Source: Mycobacterium mantenii
GTDB lineage: Bacteria > Actinomycetota > Actinomycetes > Mycobacteriales > Mycobacteriaceae
Length of the DNA: 64,000 nucleotides
Direction of reading: 5' to 3'
Assembly: GCF_010731775.1 (NCBI RefSeq)
Contig: NZ_AP022590.1
Span: 434,001-498,000, forward strand
In this document: positions 44,742 through 55,401 of the stretch, one piece after another
How positions within the stretch are numbered: position 1 is the first letter of the stretch
Layout of the letters: every line of letters begins with the position of its first letter
Position numbers and translations under genes: made by a program
The notes under the pieces: model-generated
Database searches by the model: none
What the model saw: only the letters and a program-made list of their open reading frames with translations
What the model was told of the DNA's origin: nothing

Positions 44742-45626
44742 GTGACCGTAGAAAACTCGAAAACTGTTGCAGGGGCATCCGGAACATTCACCTTCGGTGG
44801 CGACATGACCGTCAACCGGCTCGGCTTCGGCGCGATGCGCCTGACGGCAAAGGGCGTGTGGGGCCCGCCCGACGACCGCGACGAATGCGTCCGGGTGCTG
44901 CGGCGGGCCGTCGAGCTCGGGGTGAACTTCATCGACACCGCCGACTCCTACGGTCCCTACGTCTCCGAGGAGATCATTCGCGAGGCGCTGCATCCCTACG
45001 ACGGTCTGGTGATCGCGACCAAGGCGGGGCTGTTGCGCACCGGCCCGGACATCTGGATTCCGTTGGGCAATCCCAGTTATCTGCGTCAGGAATGCGAGAT
45101 GAGCCTGCGCCGGCTGGGCGTTGACACCATCGACCTGTTCCAGCTGCACCGCATCGACTCGAACTTCCCGCTCGAAGACCAGGTGGGTGAGCTGCTCACC
45201 CTGAAGAACGAGGGCAAGATCCGCCACATCGGCCTGTCCGAGATCGGCGCCGACCAACTGGACGCGGCCCTGCGGATCACCGAGATCGTGTCGGTGCAGA
45301 ACATGTACAACCTGACCGCCCGTGGCGCCGAGCCGCTCCTGGACACCGCGACCAGACAGGGCATCGCGTTCATCCCGTGGTTCCCGCTGGCGGCCGGACC
45401 GCTGGCCGCCGCCGACGGCCCGCTGCAGCGCATCGCCGCCGACCACGATGCGTCGCCGTCGCAGTTGGCCTTGGCGTGGTTACTGAAACGCTCGCCGGTG
45501 ATGGTGCCCATCCCCGGCACGTCCAAGGTTGCGCACCTAGAGGAAAACGTCGCCGCCGCCCAGATCGAGCTGTCCGATGACGAGTTCGAAACGTTGTCGG
45601 CCGCCGGGGCGCAGCAGCCGGCCTAA
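44742..45626 (+). CDS. Aldo/keto reductase
   Basis: A 294-residue NADPH-dependent oxidoreductase with a TIM barrel. Catalytic residues: Asp and Tyr in NFIDTADSYGPY, Lys in VIATKAG and His in DLFQLHRID. The coenzyme-binding end PIPGTSKVAHLEEN is intact. The GTG start lacks a strong ribosome binding site. Substrate unknown; 57 bp separates it from the divergent DUF1990 gene. Confidence 0.87.
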   Translation: MTVENSKTVAGASGTFTFGGDMTVNRLGFGAMRLTAKGVWGPPDDRDECVRVLRRAVELGVNFIDTADSYGPYVSEEIIREALHPYDGLVIATKAGLLRTGPDIWIPLGNPSYLRQECEMSLRRLGVDTIDLFQLHRIDSNFPLEDQVGELLTLKNEGKIRHIGLSEIGADQLDAALRITEIVSVQNMYNLTARGAEPLLDTATRQGIAFIPWFPLAAGPLAAADGPLQRIAADHDASPSQLALAWLLKRSPVMVPIPGTSKVAHLEENVAAAQIELSDDEFETLSAAGAQQPA

Positions 45627-45665
45627 CCACCGCGCGAAAGCCCGTCCGGCGGGCAATACGGTGTT

Positions 45666-46289
45666 GTGGTGGCCGAACATCAGCGACACCCCGGCGGGGG
45701 ATTCAATCCGCCGGAACCGACGACCAAGGGCGGGCCCGACTACGGCAGGTTCATCGAGGCCGTCCGCTCGTTGCAGGACCACGCCCGCGCCGCCGACGCT
45801 CCCGACGAGGTCATCACCGAGGCCGCTGACCTCCTGGAGAAGGTATCGGCGCTGCTGGCGCCGTTCGACGCCGACGAATGGGCGTCCCCGTCGGGCCGGC
45901 GGATGGACCTGCCGATGCGCGGCAACATCCTGACGATCCCGATGTCGGCACACAAGGGCGAGGACGGCCGCATCCACGGCCAGGCCCGCTTCGCCCGGTT
46001 CCACCTGGGCCGCAACGGCGCCGTGCACGGCGGCGCGCTGGGGATGCTGTTCGACTCGATCCTCGGGTTGTCGGCCTCGGTGCTCACCGGCAACCCGCGA
46101 CAGCGCACCGCCTACCTCAAGATCGACTACCGCCACATCGTCCCGGTGGAAAAGGAATTGCAGTTCGACGCGGGCATCGAACGGGTGGACGGTCGCAAGA
46201 TCTTCGTGTCCGGCCGGTTGACCGACGGCGAGCAGCTGCTGACCGAAGCCGACGCGCTGTTCGTGCGGCTCAAACCCGGCCAGCCCTGA
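45666..46289 (+). CDS. Hotdog-fold thioesterase (PaaI-like)
   Basis: A 207-residue protein. The hotdog core covers about residues 100-205: FHLGRNGAVHGGALGMLFDSILGLSAS, the helix with the HGG motif, then TAYLKIDYRHIVPVEKELQF and LLTEADALFVRL. The first 90 residues are a helical extension typical of the mycobacterial members. It should hydrolyse an acyl-CoA. Starts GTG GTG; which one is used is unclear. Confidence 0.78.
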   Translation: MVAEHQRHPGGGFNPPEPTTKGGPDYGRFIEAVRSLQDHARAADAPDEVITEAADLLEKVSALLAPFDADEWASPSGRRMDLPMRGNILTIPMSAHKGEDGRIHGQARFARFHLGRNGAVHGGALGMLFDSILGLSASVLTGNPRQRTAYLKIDYRHIVPVEKELQFDAGIERVDGRKIFVSGRLTDGEQLLTEADALFVRLKPGQP

Positions 46290-46389
46290 GCGCGGTGCCC
46301 GCGACCGTTGACGGCTTGGGTTCTCCGAGGTCCGCCCCGATAGCATGGCAACGATCATCGAGAAGTCCACCCCTTGGAGAACCAGTTTC

Positions 46390-48444
46390 ATGAGCGCCGC
46401 CGCCGACTCCGTCCTTGCAGCCCCGATCCGGGTGCCTGCCGGGACCACCGCGGCCGCCGCGGTGGGTGAAGCCGGGCTGCCGCGCCGGGGCACGCCCGAC
46501 GCCATCGTGGTGGTGCGCGACGACTCGGGAAAGCTGCGCGACCTGAGCTGGACGCCCGACGCCGACACCGACGTCGTTCCCGTGGCCGCCAACACCGAGG
46601 AGGGCCGCAGTGTCATCCGGCACTCGGCCGCGCACGTGTTGGCTCAGGCCGTCCAGGACCTGTTCCCGGACGCCAAACTGGGCATCGGCCCCCCGATCAC
46701 CGACGGCTTCTACTACGACTTCGACGTGGCCGAACCGTTCACCCCCGAAGACCTGGCGGCGCTGGAGAAGCGGATGCGCCAGATCGTCAAAGAGGGCCAG
46801 CTGTTCGAGCGGCGTGTCTACGAATCCAAGGACCAGGCGCGCGCCGAGCTGGCCGACGAGCCCTACAAGCTCCAACTCGTCGACGACAAATCCGGCGACC
46901 CCGACATCATGGAGGTCGGCGGCGACGAGCTCACGGCGTACGACAACCTCAATCCCCGTACCCGCGAACGGGTTTGGGGCGACCTGTGCCGCGGACCGCA
47001 CATCCCCACCACCAAGCACGTTCCGGCGTTCAAGCTGACCCGCAGCTCGGCGGCGTACTGGCGGGGCGATCAGCGCAACGCCAGCCTGCAGCGCATCTAC
47101 GGCACCGCGTGGGAGACGCAGGAGGCGCTGGACAAGCACCTGGAGCTGATCGCCGAAGCCCAGCGCCGCGACCACCGCAAGCTGGGCGTGGAGCTGGACC
47201 TGTTCAGCTTCCCCGACGAAATCGGTTCGGGGCTGGCGGTTTTCCACCCCAGGGGCGGCATCATCCGCCGGGAGTTGGAGGAGTACTCGCGCCGCAAGCA
47301 CGAGCAGGCGGGCTACGAGTTCGTCAACACCCCGCACATCACCAAGGAGCAGCTCTACGTCACGTCGGGGCATCTGGAGTGGTACGCCGAGGGGATGTAT
47401 CCGCCGATGCATCTCGACGCCGAGTTCAACCCGGACGGCACGGTACGCAAGCCCGGCCAGGACTACTACCTGAAGCCGATGAACTGCCCGATGCACCACC
47501 TGATCTACCGGTCACGCGGACGGTCCTACCGCGAACTTCCGTTGCGGCTCTTCGAATTCGGCAGCGTCTACCGCTATGAGAAGTCCGGCGTGATCCACGG
47601 CCTGACCCGGGTGCGCGGGATGACGCAGGACGACGCGCACATCTACTGCACGCGCGAGCAGATGCGCGACGAGCTGACCTCGGTGCTGCGCTTCGTGCTC
47701 GACCTGCTGGCCGACTACGGCCTCAACGACTATTACCTGGAGCTGTCCACCAAGGACCCGGAGAAGTCCGTGGGCTCCGACGAGGTCTGGGAGGAGGCTA
47801 CCGAGATCCTGCGCGAGGTCGGTGAGGCGTCGGGCCTGCAGCTCGTTCCCGACCCGGGCGGCGCGGCGTTCTACGGACCGAAGATCTCGGTGCAGGTCAA
47901 GGACGCGCTGGGCCGCAGCTGGCAGATGTCGACGCTGCAGATCGACTTCAACATGCCGGACCGATTCGAGTTGGAATTCACCGCGTCCGACGGATCCCGG
48001 CAGCGGCCGGTGCTGATCCACCGGGCGTTGTTCGGCTCGATCGAGCGGTTCTTCGGCATCCTCACCGAGCACTACGCGGGGGCCTTCCCGGCCTGGCTGG
48101 CGCCGGTGCAGGCGGTGGGCATCCCGGTCGCCGACGAGCACGTGGAGTACCTGGAAAGCATTGCTGCGCAGCTGAAGTCGCACGGCGTGCGGGTCGAGGT
48201 CGACGCCAGCGACGACCGGATGGCCAAGAAAATCGTGAATCAAACGAACCTGCGTGTGCCGTTCATGTTGCTGGCCGGTGACCGCGACGTGCAGGCCGGG
48301 GCCGTGAGCTTCCGTTTTGGTGACCGCACGCAGATCAACGGCGTGCCCCGCGACAGTGCGGTCGACACGATCGTGAAGTGGATCGCCGATCGCGAGAATT
48401 CTGTGCCCACAGCCGATCTCGTGAAAGTGTCGAGTGGTGAGTGA
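46390..48444 (+). CDS. thrS: Threonyl-tRNA synthetase
   Basis: A 684-residue class II synthetase that charges tRNA-Thr. Order: TGS domain ([19 protein letters not shown]), editing domain with [12 protein letters not shown], catalytic core with FYYDFD and [27 protein letters not shown] (zinc Cys), motif 3 region near [21 protein letters not shown], then the HGTP anticodon domain. I take MSAAADSV as start, matching the M. tuberculosis N-terminus; 15 further residues are possible upstream. Overlaps the HIT gene (GTGA). Confidence 0.96.
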   Translation: MSAAADSVLAAPIRVPAGTTAAAAVGEAGLPRRGTPDAIVVVRDDSGKLRDLSWTPDADTDVVPVAANTEEGRSVIRHSAAHVLAQAVQDLFPDAKLGIGPPITDGFYYDFDVAEPFTPEDLAALEKRMRQIVKEGQLFERRVYESKDQARAELADEPYKLQLVDDKSGDPDIMEVGGDELTAYDNLNPRTRERVWGDLCRGPHIPTTKHVPAFKLTRSSAAYWRGDQRNASLQRIYGTAWETQEALDKHLELIAEAQRRDHRKLGVELDLFSFPDEIGSGLAVFHPRGGIIRRELEEYSRRKHEQAGYEFVNTPHITKEQLYVTSGHLEWYAEGMYPPMHLDAEFNPDGTVRKPGQDYYLKPMNCPMHHLIYRSRGRSYRELPLRLFEFGSVYRYEKSGVIHGLTRVRGMTQDDAHIYCTREQMRDELTSVLRFVLDLLADYGLNDYYLELSTKDPEKSVGSDEVWEEATEILREVGEASGLQLVPDPGGAAFYGPKISVQVKDALGRSWQMSTLQIDFNMPDRFELEFTASDGSRQRPVLIHRALFGSIERFFGILTEHYAGAFPAWLAPVQAVGIPVADEHVEYLESIAAQLKSHGVRVEVDASDDRMAKKIVNQTNLRVPFMLLAGDRDVQAGAVSFRFGDRTQINGVPRDSAVDTIVKWIADRENSVPTADLVKVSSGE

Positions 48445-49022
48445 CTGTGAGTGATCGCGAGCCGGTGGAACAGGGTGCCGACGACACCATCCTGGACAGG
48501 GGGGTCGGTGAGCGAGATCACCTGCAGCGGTTGTGGACTCCGTACCGGATGACCTATTTGGCCGAAGCGCCGCTGAAGCGTGACAACGGCAAGACCGAGC
48601 AGCCGTTCAGCGACATTCCGCACCTGTCCGACGAGGACGGCCTGGTGGTCGCCCGCGGCGAGCTCGTCTACGCCGTGCTCAACCTCTACCCGTACAACCC
48701 CGGACACCTGATGGTGGTGCCCTACCGGCGGGTCTCCGAGCTCGAGGACCTGACCGACCCGGAGAGCGCGGAGCTGATGGCCTTCATTCAGAAGGCAATT
48801 CGCGTCATCAAGAACGTGTCCCGGCCGCACGGCTTCAACGTCGGCCTGAACCTGGGGACGTCGGCCGGCGGGTCACTGGCCGAACACCTGCACGTGCACG
48901 TGGTGCCGCGTTGGGGTGGCGACGCGAATTTCATCACCATCGTCGGCGGGTCCAAGGTGATCCCGCAACTGCTGCGCGAGACGCGTCAGCTGCTGGCCAC
49001 GGAGTGGACGAAACAACCATGA
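48441..49022 (+). CDS. HIT family nucleotide phosphorylase (Rv2613c-like)
   Basis: A 193-residue histidine-triad protein with the active-site [10 protein letters not shown] motif. The M. tuberculosis homologue (Rv2613c) is a diadenosine tetraphosphate phosphorylase. [15 protein letters not shown] and [19 protein letters not shown] are conserved. Start overlaps thrS (GTGA); a GTG two codons later is possible. Ap4A is a by-product of aminoacyl-tRNA synthetases, so pairing with thrS is sensible. Confidence 0.9.
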   Translation: MTVSDREPVEQGADDTILDRGVGERDHLQRLWTPYRMTYLAEAPLKRDNGKTEQPFSDIPHLSDEDGLVVARGELVYAVLNLYPYNPGHLMVVPYRRVSELEDLTDPESAELMAFIQKAIRVIKNVSRPHGFNVGLNLGTSAGGSLAEHLHVHVVPRWGGDANFITIVGGSKVIPQLLRETRQLLATEWTKQP

Positions 49023-49660
49023 GCAAAATGCCGTTCCTTTCCCGGGCGGCGTTCGCGCGGCTGACCACGCCGACCGCAAGGGCATGCCTGCGGATGGGTT
49101 TGACCCCCGACGTCGTCACGGTCCTGGGCACGGTCGTCGCGGTTGCCGGGGCGCTGACCCTGTTTCCGATGGGCAAGCTGTTCGCCGGCACGCTGGTGGT
49201 CTCGTTCTTCGTCCTGTTCGACATGCTTGACGGAGCGATGGCCCGGGAACGGGGCGGCGGCACCCGGTTCGGCGCGGTGCTGGACGCGACCTGTGACCGG
49301 GTCAGCGACGGCGCGGTGTTCTGCGGGCTGCTGTGGTGGATCGTCTTCGGCCTGCACGACAGGCTGCTAGTGGTAGCCACGCTGATCTGCCTGGTCACCT
49401 CGCAGGTGATCTCGTACATCAAGGCCCGCGCCGAAGCCAGCGGGCTGCGCGGCGACGGCGGCTTGATCGAACGGCCGGAACGGTTGATCATCGTGCTGGT
49501 GGGCGCTGGCGTGTCGGACTTTCCGTATGTTGCGTGGCCGCCCGCGTTACCGGTCGCCATGTGGGTGCTGGCGGTGGCCAGCCTGGTCACCTGCGCGCAG
49601 CGGTTGCACGCGGTGCGCACCTCGCCGGGGGCGACCGACCGGCTGATGGGTCAGCCGTGA
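49019..49660 (+). CDS. pgsA: Phosphatidylinositol phosphate synthase
   Basis: A 213-residue membrane CDP-alcohol phosphotransferase. The catalytic motif D-x2-DG-x2-AR-x8-G-x3-D-x3-D is complete in DMLDGAMAR and GAVLDATCD. About six membrane helices follow. In mycobacteria this protein (PgsA1, Rv2612c) joins CDP-diacylglycerol with inositol phosphate, the first step of phosphatidylinositol and PIM synthesis. Overlaps the HIT gene by 4 bp. Confidence 0.93.
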   Translation: MSKMPFLSRAAFARLTTPTARACLRMGLTPDVVTVLGTVVAVAGALTLFPMGKLFAGTLVVSFFVLFDMLDGAMARERGGGTRFGAVLDATCDRVSDGAVFCGLLWWIVFGLHDRLLVVATLICLVTSQVISYIKARAEASGLRGDGGLIERPERLIIVLVGAGVSDFPYVAWPPALPVAMWVLAVASLVTCAQRLHAVRTSPGATDRLMGQP

Positions 49661-50631
49661 TTCCCACTCCGCCGGGCATGAAAGTGATTGGGGCACAACG
49701 CCGCCTGGCGAGCCGGTTGGTGGGCGGGCTGACCGGCGGAATGGGCGCCGACTGGGCGTACGCGTCCGGCTGGATGGCGGTGCGGGCGATGCCGGAGTTC
49801 GCCGCGCGCAACGCCTTTGCGGCGGGGGCGCGCTACGCGGCCCGCGGCGGCGGCCCCGACCAGCTGCGCAAGAACCTGGCCCGCGTCGTCGGGGCGTCGC
49901 CCGAGGACGTGCCGGACTCGCTGATGCGTGCCTCGCTGGCCTCCTACGCCCGCTATTGGCGCGAGGCGTTCCGGCTGCCGGGCATGGACCTGCGCGAGCT
50001 GGGCCGCGAGCTGCACGACTCGGTCCTGGGCAGGGACCACATCGAGGCGGCGCTGGCCAGCGGCCGCGGCGCGGTGATCGCGTTGCCGCACAGCGGCAAC
50101 TGGGACATGGCCGGGGTGTGGCTGGCGCAGACGCACGGCACGTTCACCACCGTCGCCGAGCGGCTCAAACCCGAATCGCTGTACCGCCGCTTCATCGCCT
50201 ACCGCGAACGCCTCGGCTTCGAGGTGCTGCCGCTGTCCGGAGGAGAGCGGTCGCCATTCGACGTGCTGTGCGATCGGCTGCGGGACAACCGGGTGGTGTG
50301 CCTGATGGCCGAGCGCGACCTCACCCGCACCGGCGTGCAGGTCGACTTCTTCGGTGGGCCCACCCGGATGCCGGCCGGGCCGGCCAAGCTCGCGATCGCG
50401 ACCGGGGCCGTCCTGCTGCCGGCGCACTGCTGGTTCGACGGCCCGGGCTGGGGGGTGTCCATCCACCCGCCCCTGGACTGCACCAGCGGCGACGTCAACG
50501 CCATCACCCAGGCACTGGCCGATCAGTTCGAGAAGAACATCGCCACCTATCCCCAGGACTGGCACATGCTGCAGCCGCAGTGGCTGGTCGACCTCCCCGA
50601 AGCCAAGCAGGCCTGGCTGAAGGAAACCTGA
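49657..50631 (+). CDS. patA: PIM acyltransferase
   Basis: A 324-residue membrane-associated acyltransferase corresponding to Rv2611c, which palmitoylates the mannose of PIM1/PIM2. The HX4D catalytic motif is HSGNWD; MAERDLTRTGVQVDFFGGPTRMPAGPA follows as expected for LpxL-like enzymes. The GTG overlapping the pgsA stop is taken as start; ATG at 49678 is possible. One base overlap with pimA. Confidence 0.9.
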   Translation: MIPTPPGMKVIGAQRRLASRLVGGLTGGMGADWAYASGWMAVRAMPEFAARNAFAAGARYAARGGGPDQLRKNLARVVGASPEDVPDSLMRASLASYARYWREAFRLPGMDLRELGRELHDSVLGRDHIEAALASGRGAVIALPHSGNWDMAGVWLAQTHGTFTTVAERLKPESLYRRFIAYRERLGFEVLPLSGGERSPFDVLCDRLRDNRVVCLMAERDLTRTGVQVDFFGGPTRMPAGPAKLAIATGAVLLPAHCWFDGPGWGVSIHPPLDCTSGDVNAITQALADQFEKNIATYPQDWHMLQPQWLVDLPEAKQAWLKET

Positions 50632-51755
50632 TGCGGATCGGGATGGTCTGTCCCTACTCGTTCGACGTTCCGGGCGGGGTTCAGTCGCACGTCCTGCAGC
50701 TGGCCGAGGTGATGCGGGGCCGGGGGCACGAGGTCAGCGTGCTCGCGCCGTCGTCGCCGCACGCGTCGCTGCCCGACTACGTCGTCTCGGCGGGCAAGGC
50801 CGTCCCGATTCCCTACAACGGGTCGGTGGCCCGGCTGCGGTTCGGGCCGGCCACCCACCGCAAGGTGAAAAAGTGGCTCGCCGAAGGCGATTTCGACGTG
50901 CTGCACCTGCACGAGCCCAACGCACCGAGCCTGTCCATGCTGGCGCTGAACATCGCCAAGGGTCCGATCGTCGCCACGTTTCACACGTCGACCACCAAAT
51001 CGCTGACGCTGACAGTGTTTCAGGGCATCCTGCGCCCGATGCACGAGAAGATCGTCGGCCGGATCGCGGTCTCCGATCTGGCCCGCCGCTGGCAGATGGA
51101 GGCGCTGGGCACCGACGCGGTGGAGATACCCAACGGTGTCGACGTCGTCTCGTTCGCCTCGGCGCCGCGCCTGGACGGCTACCCGCGCGCCGGCAAGACG
51201 GTGCTGTTCCTGGGCCGCTACGACGAGCCGCGCAAGGGCATGCCGGTGTTGCTCGATGCGCTCCCCGGGCTGGTCGGGCGTTTCCCCGACGTGCAGCTGC
51301 TAGTTGTCGGGCGCGGCGACGAGGACCAATTGCGCGACCAGGCAGGCGAATTGGTGGACCACGTTCGCTTCCTGGGTCAGGTCGACGACGCCGGCAAGGC
51401 GTCGGCCATGCGCAGCGCCGACGTGTATTGCGCGCCCAACCTCGGCGGGGAGAGTTTCGGCATCGTCCTGGTCGAGGCGATGGCCGCCGGCACCCCGGTG
51501 GTGGCGAGCAATCTGGACGCCTTCCGGCGCGTGCTGCAGGGCGGCGACGTGGGCTGCCTGGTGCCCGTCGGCGACGGCGACGCGCTTGCCGATGCGCTGA
51601 TCGCCGTGCTGGAGGATGATGTGCTGCGGGAGCGTTACATAACGGCCGGTTCGGCTGCCGTCCAGCGCTACGACTGGTCGGTGGTGGCCAGCCAGATCAT
51701 GCGGGTGTACGAGACGGTCGCCGCGTCGGGCGCCAAGGTTGAGGTGGCCAGTTGA
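50631..51755 (+). CDS. pimA: Phosphatidyl-myo-inositol mannosyltransferase
   Basis: A 374-residue GT4 enzyme using GDP-mannose to mannosylate phosphatidylinositol at the inner membrane face. MRIGMVCPYSFDVPGGVQSHVLQL (glycine-rich loop), HLHEPNAPSLSM, FHTSTTKSLTL with the catalytic His region, and PNLGGESFGIVLVEAMAAGTPVVAS (EX7E) are intact. Same order as Rv2612c-Rv2610c. Overlaps patA by one base (TGATG). Confidence 0.95.
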   Translation: MRIGMVCPYSFDVPGGVQSHVLQLAEVMRGRGHEVSVLAPSSPHASLPDYVVSAGKAVPIPYNGSVARLRFGPATHRKVKKWLAEGDFDVLHLHEPNAPSLSMLALNIAKGPIVATFHTSTTKSLTLTVFQGILRPMHEKIVGRIAVSDLARRWQMEALGTDAVEIPNGVDVVSFASAPRLDGYPRAGKTVLFLGRYDEPRKGMPVLLDALPGLVGRFPDVQLLVVGRGDEDQLRDQAGELVDHVRFLGQVDDAGKASAMRSADVYCAPNLGGESFGIVLVEAMAAGTPVVASNLDAFRRVLQGGDVGCLVPVGDGDALADALIAVLEDDVLRERYITAGSAAVQRYDWSVVASQIMRVYETVAASGAKVEVAS

Positions 51756-52780
51756 TGACATGGCTGATCGTCGCCATCGCGGTCCTCGTCGCGGTGCTGG
51801 CGGTCTTCGGCGCCTGGGCCTACCGGACGGCCAACCGGCTGGACCGGCTGCACGTCCGCTACGACCTGTCGTGGCAGGCGCTCGACGGCGCGCTGGCACG
51901 GCGCGCGGTGGTGGCGCGCGCGGTCGCCATCGACTCCTACGGCGGCGCGTCCGAGGGGCGGCGGCTGGCGGCGCTGGCCGACGCGGCGGAGGGGGCGGCG
52001 CGGCCCGCGCGGGAGGACGCCGAGAACGAGCTGTCGGCCGCGCTGGCGATCGTCGATCCGGCGTCGCTGCCGGCCGGGCTGATCGCCGAGCTGGCCGACG
52101 CCGAGGCTCGGGTGGTGCTGGCCCGTCGCTTCCACAACGACGCGGTCCGGGACACCCTGGCGCTGGCCGACCGGCCCCTGGTGCGGCTGTTCCACCTGGG
52201 CGGGACCGCCGCGTTGCCCAGCTATTTCGAGATCGTCGAGCGGCCGCACGCGCTGGCCCACGGCGACCACGGCGTCCTCAACCACCGCACCTCGGCGCGC
52301 ATCGTGCTGCTCGACGACACCGGCGCGGTGCTGCTGTTGTGCGGGTCGGATCCCGCGCTCGCCGACCGGCACGCGCCCAAGTGGTGGTTCACGGTGGGCG
52401 GCGAAGTCCGGCAGGGGGAGCGGCTGGCCGAGGCCGCCGCGCGCGAGCTGGCCGAGGAAACGGGCCTGCGGGTCCCGCCGGCCGACATGGTCGGGCCGGT
52501 GTGGCGGCGCGACGAGGTCTTCGAATTCAACGGTTCGCTGATCGACAGCGAGGAGTTCTACTTCGTCTACCGCACCCACCGATTCGAGACCTCCCGAACG
52601 GGCCGAACCGAACTGGAACACAGCTACATCCACGGTCACCGCTGGTGTGACGCTGCCGACATCGCTGCGCTGGTCGCGGCGGGGGAGACGGTGTACCCCA
52701 TGCAGCTATCCGGACTGCTCACCGAAGCGGTGGCGCTGGCCGGCGGCCGCACCTCCGCGCCGCTGCTGTCCATCCGCTGA
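51755..52780 (+). CDS. Nudix hydrolase with N-terminal membrane/helical domain
   Basis: A 341-residue protein (Rv2609c-like). One N-terminal membrane helix (WLIVAIAVLVAVLAVFGAWA) and a LemA-like helical region cover residues 1-150. A Nudix domain follows with the complete box GGEVRQGERLAEAAARELAE ending in ETGL. It should cleave a nucleoside diphosphate-X compound. Last gene of the PIM operon (TGATG with pimA), so it may act on a GDP-sugar or CDP-lipid; that is inference. Confidence 0.83.
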   Translation: MTWLIVAIAVLVAVLAVFGAWAYRTANRLDRLHVRYDLSWQALDGALARRAVVARAVAIDSYGGASEGRRLAALADAAEGAARPAREDAENELSAALAIVDPASLPAGLIAELADAEARVVLARRFHNDAVRDTLALADRPLVRLFHLGGTAALPSYFEIVERPHALAHGDHGVLNHRTSARIVLLDDTGAVLLLCGSDPALADRHAPKWWFTVGGEVRQGERLAEAAARELAEETGLRVPPADMVGPVWRRDEVFEFNGSLIDSEEFYFVYRTHRFETSRTGRTELEHSYIHGHRWCDAADIAALVAAGETVYPMQLSGLLTEAVALAGGRTSAPLLSIR

Positions 52781-52850
52781 CTCCGCGGAGTCAACGCGGG
52801 CCAAAGCGCCTCATTAGACTGGGTCGACAACGGTTGAAGGAGATCATGCA

Positions 52851-53762
52851 GTGACTACCGCCCACCCACCGAACGGCAACGGGCGAACCGGAACGGCGCG
52901 CATCAAACGAGGCATGGCCGAGATGCTCAAGGGCGGCGTCATCATGGACGTCGTCACCCCGGAGCAGGCCAAGATCGCCGAGGCCGCCGGCGCGGTCGCC
53001 GTGATGGCGCTGGAACGGGTGCCCGCCGACATCCGCGCCCAGGGCGGGGTGTCGCGGATGAGCGATCCCGACATGATCGAGGGCATCATCGCCGCGGTCA
53101 CCATCCCGGTGATGGCCAAGGCGCGCATCGGCCACTTCGTCGAGGCGCAGATCCTGCAGAGCCTCGGCGTGGACTACGTCGACGAGTCCGAGGTGCTCAC
53201 CCCCGCCGACTACACCCACCACATCGACAAGTGGAAGTTCACCGTGCCGTTCGTGTGCGGGGCGACCAACCTCGGCGAGGCGCTGCGGCGCATCAACGAG
53301 GGCGCGGCCATGATCCGCTCCAAGGGCGAAGCCGGCACCGGTGACGTGTCCAACGCGACCACCCACATGCGGGCCATCGGCGGCGAGATCCGGCGCCTGA
53401 CATCGCTGTCCGAGGACGAGTTGTACGTTGCGGCAAAGGAATTGCAGGCCCCCTACGAGCTGGTCGTCGAGGTCGCCCGGGCCGGCAAGCTGCCGGTCAC
53501 GCTGTTCACCGCGGGCGGCATCGCCACCCCGGCGGACGCGGCGATGATGATGCAGCTCGGGGCCGAGGGCGTGTTCGTCGGCTCGGGCATCTTCAAGTCC
53601 GGCGACCCCGCGCAGCGCGCCGCCGCGATCGTCAAGGCGACCACCTTCTACGACGACCCCGACGTGCTGGCCAAGGTGTCGCGCGGGCTGGGCGAGGCGA
53701 TGGTCGGCATCAACGTCGAGCAGATCGCGGAGCCCCATCGGCTGGCCGAGCGCGGCTGGTAA
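52851..53762 (+). CDS. pdxS: Pyridoxal 5'-phosphate synthase subunit PdxS
   Basis: A 303-residue TIM-barrel synthase that builds PLP from ribose 5-phosphate, glyceraldehyde 3-phosphate and ammonia. [22 protein letters not shown], the [22 protein letters not shown] block with the lysines, and [18 protein letters not shown] (phosphate site) are typical. GTG start with GAAGGAG eight bases upstream. With pdxT forms the deoxyxylulose-independent B6 pathway. Confidence 0.96.
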   Translation: MTTAHPPNGNGRTGTARIKRGMAEMLKGGVIMDVVTPEQAKIAEAAGAVAVMALERVPADIRAQGGVSRMSDPDMIEGIIAAVTIPVMAKARIGHFVEAQILQSLGVDYVDESEVLTPADYTHHIDKWKFTVPFVCGATNLGEALRRINEGAAMIRSKGEAGTGDVSNATTHMRAIGGEIRRLTSLSEDELYVAAKELQAPYELVVEVARAGKLPVTLFTAGGIATPADAAMMMQLGAEGVFVGSGIFKSGDPAQRAAAIVKATTFYDDPDVLAKVSRGLGEAMVGINVEQIAEPHRLAERGW

Positions 53763-53771
53763 AAACAGTCC

Positions 53772-54617
53772 GTGTCGATCGAAGAGATCCTCGATCTCGA
53801 GCAGCTCGAGGTCAACATCTATCGCGGTAGCGTGTTCAGTCCGGAGTCGGGCTTCCTGCAGCGCACGTTCGGCGGCCATGTGGCGGGGCAGTCGCTGGTG
53901 TCCGCGGTGCGCACCGTCGACCCGCAGTACCAGGTGCACTCGTTGCACGGGTATTTCCTGCGGCCCGGGGACGCCAAGGAGCGCACGGTTTTCATCGTCG
54001 AGCGCTCCCGCGACGGCGGCTCGTTCGCCACTCGCCGGGTCAACGCCATCCAGCACGGCGAAATCATCTTCAGCATGGGCGCCTCCTTTCACACCGATCA
54101 GGAAGGCGTCCACCACCAGGACGTCATGCCGGAGGCGCCGCCGCCCGACGGGCTGCCCGGGCTGGACTCGATCAAGGTCTTCGACGACGCCGGATTCAAG
54201 CAGTTCGAGGAGTGGGACGTCTGCATCGTGCCGCGCAACCTGCTGCAGCTTTCGCCGGCCAAGGCCGCACAGCAACAGGTCTGGTTCCGCCACCGCGACC
54301 CGCTGCCCGACGACCCGGTGCTGCACATCTGCGCGCTGGCCTACATGAGCGACCTGACCCTGCTGGGATCGGCCCAGGTCACCCACCTCGACGTGCGGGA
54401 GCACCTGCAGGTGGCGTCGCTCGACCACGCGATGTGGTTCATGCGCCCGTTCCGGGCCGACGAATGGCTGCTGTACGACCAGAGCTCGCCGTCGGCCAGC
54501 GGCGGCCGTTCGCTGTGCCAGGGCAAGATCTTCACTCAGTCCGGCGAGATGGTCGCGGCGGTCATGCAGGAGGGGCTGACCCGCTTCAAGCGCGGATACC
54601 AGCCGACCACCCAGTGA
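53772..54617 (+). CDS. tesB: Acyl-CoA thioesterase II
   Basis: A 281-residue double-hotdog thioesterase (TesB2/Rv2605c-like). [33 protein letters not shown] and the C-terminal block [34 protein letters not shown] with the catalytic Asp/Thr-Gln region are conserved. It sits between the two pyridoxal synthase genes, as in M. tuberculosis, with 9 bp on one side and a 4-bp overlap on the other; the reason for this pairing is not known. Confidence 0.93.
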   Translation: MSIEEILDLEQLEVNIYRGSVFSPESGFLQRTFGGHVAGQSLVSAVRTVDPQYQVHSLHGYFLRPGDAKERTVFIVERSRDGGSFATRRVNAIQHGEIIFSMGASFHTDQEGVHHQDVMPEAPPPDGLPGLDSIKVFDDAGFKQFEEWDVCIVPRNLLQLSPAKAAQQQVWFRHRDPLPDDPVLHICALAYMSDLTLLGSAQVTHLDVREHLQVASLDHAMWFMRPFRADEWLLYDQSSPSASGGRSLCQGKIFTQSGEMVAAVMQEGLTRFKRGYQPTTQ

Positions 54618-55204
54618 GCGCCCCGCGGATCGGGGTGCTCGCGCTGCAGGGCGACACCCGCGAACACCTGTCCGCGCTGCGCGAGGCCGGGGCCGAGTCG
54701 ATGCCGGTGCGCCGGCGCAGCGAGCTCGAGTCGGTCGACGGCCTGGTCATTCCCGGTGGGGAATCGACCACCATGAGCCACCTGCTGCTCGACCTCGGCC
54801 TGCTGGAGCCGCTGCGGGGGCTGCTCGCCGACGGGCTGCCCGCCTACGGCGCGTGCGCGGGCATGATCCTGCTGGCCAGCGAGATCCTCGACGCCGGCGC
54901 GGGCGGACGCGAGGCACTGCCGCTGCGTGCGATCGATATGACGGTGCGCCGCAACGCTTTTGGGCGACAGGTCGACTCGTTTGAGGGGGACATCCCGTTC
55001 ACGGGGCTTGGCGATCCGGTGCGCGCGGTGTTCATCCGCGCACCCTGGGTCGAGCGCACCGGTGAGGGCGTCGAGGTGCTTGCCACCGCGGCCGGGCACG
55101 TCGTCGCGGTGCGGCAAGGCCGCAAGCTGGCCACCGCGTTTCACCCCGAGATGACCGGCGACCGGCGCATCCATCACCTGTTCGTCGACCTCGTCACCGG
55201 CTGA
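54614..55204 (+). CDS. pdxT: Pyridoxal 5'-phosphate synthase glutaminase subunit PdxT
   Basis: A 196-residue class I amidotransferase that supplies ammonia to PdxS. Nucleophile in [11 protein letters not shown], oxyanion loop [14 protein letters not shown], and the His-Glu pair in [11 protein letters not shown] are present. GTG start overlaps tesB (GTGA). Length equals that of other mycobacterial PdxT proteins. Confidence 0.95.
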   Translation: MSAPRIGVLALQGDTREHLSALREAGAESMPVRRRSELESVDGLVIPGGESTTMSHLLLDLGLLEPLRGLLADGLPAYGACAGMILLASEILDAGAGGREALPLRAIDMTVRRNAFGRQVDSFEGDIPFTGLGDPVRAVFIRAPWVERTGEGVEVLATAAGHVVAVRQGRKLATAFHPEMTGDRRIHHLFVDLVTG

Positions 55205-55401
55205 CGGCCCCTCCGGTGGTGGGTGTGAGTACGCAAGGCGCTAGCGGATGCGCTATCGCTTTCCGGGGGGCGCATATCCCCGCCCAGCGGTGACTCCTGG
55301 GGCCACTGCGACGGCTGGACAGACGCCGGGCCGCCCAACCCGACCGTCCACGTAGACTCGTCTGGCCACAAAAACAAGAAGACTTTCAGATAAGGACACC
55401 G

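Noticed and set aside
46290..46389. T-box or other leader before thrS
   Set aside because: The 100-bp spacer is too short for a T-box and lacks its conserved sequence.
52791..54428. 545-codon frame on the minus strand
   Set aside because: Antisense to pdxS and tesB, both certain genes.
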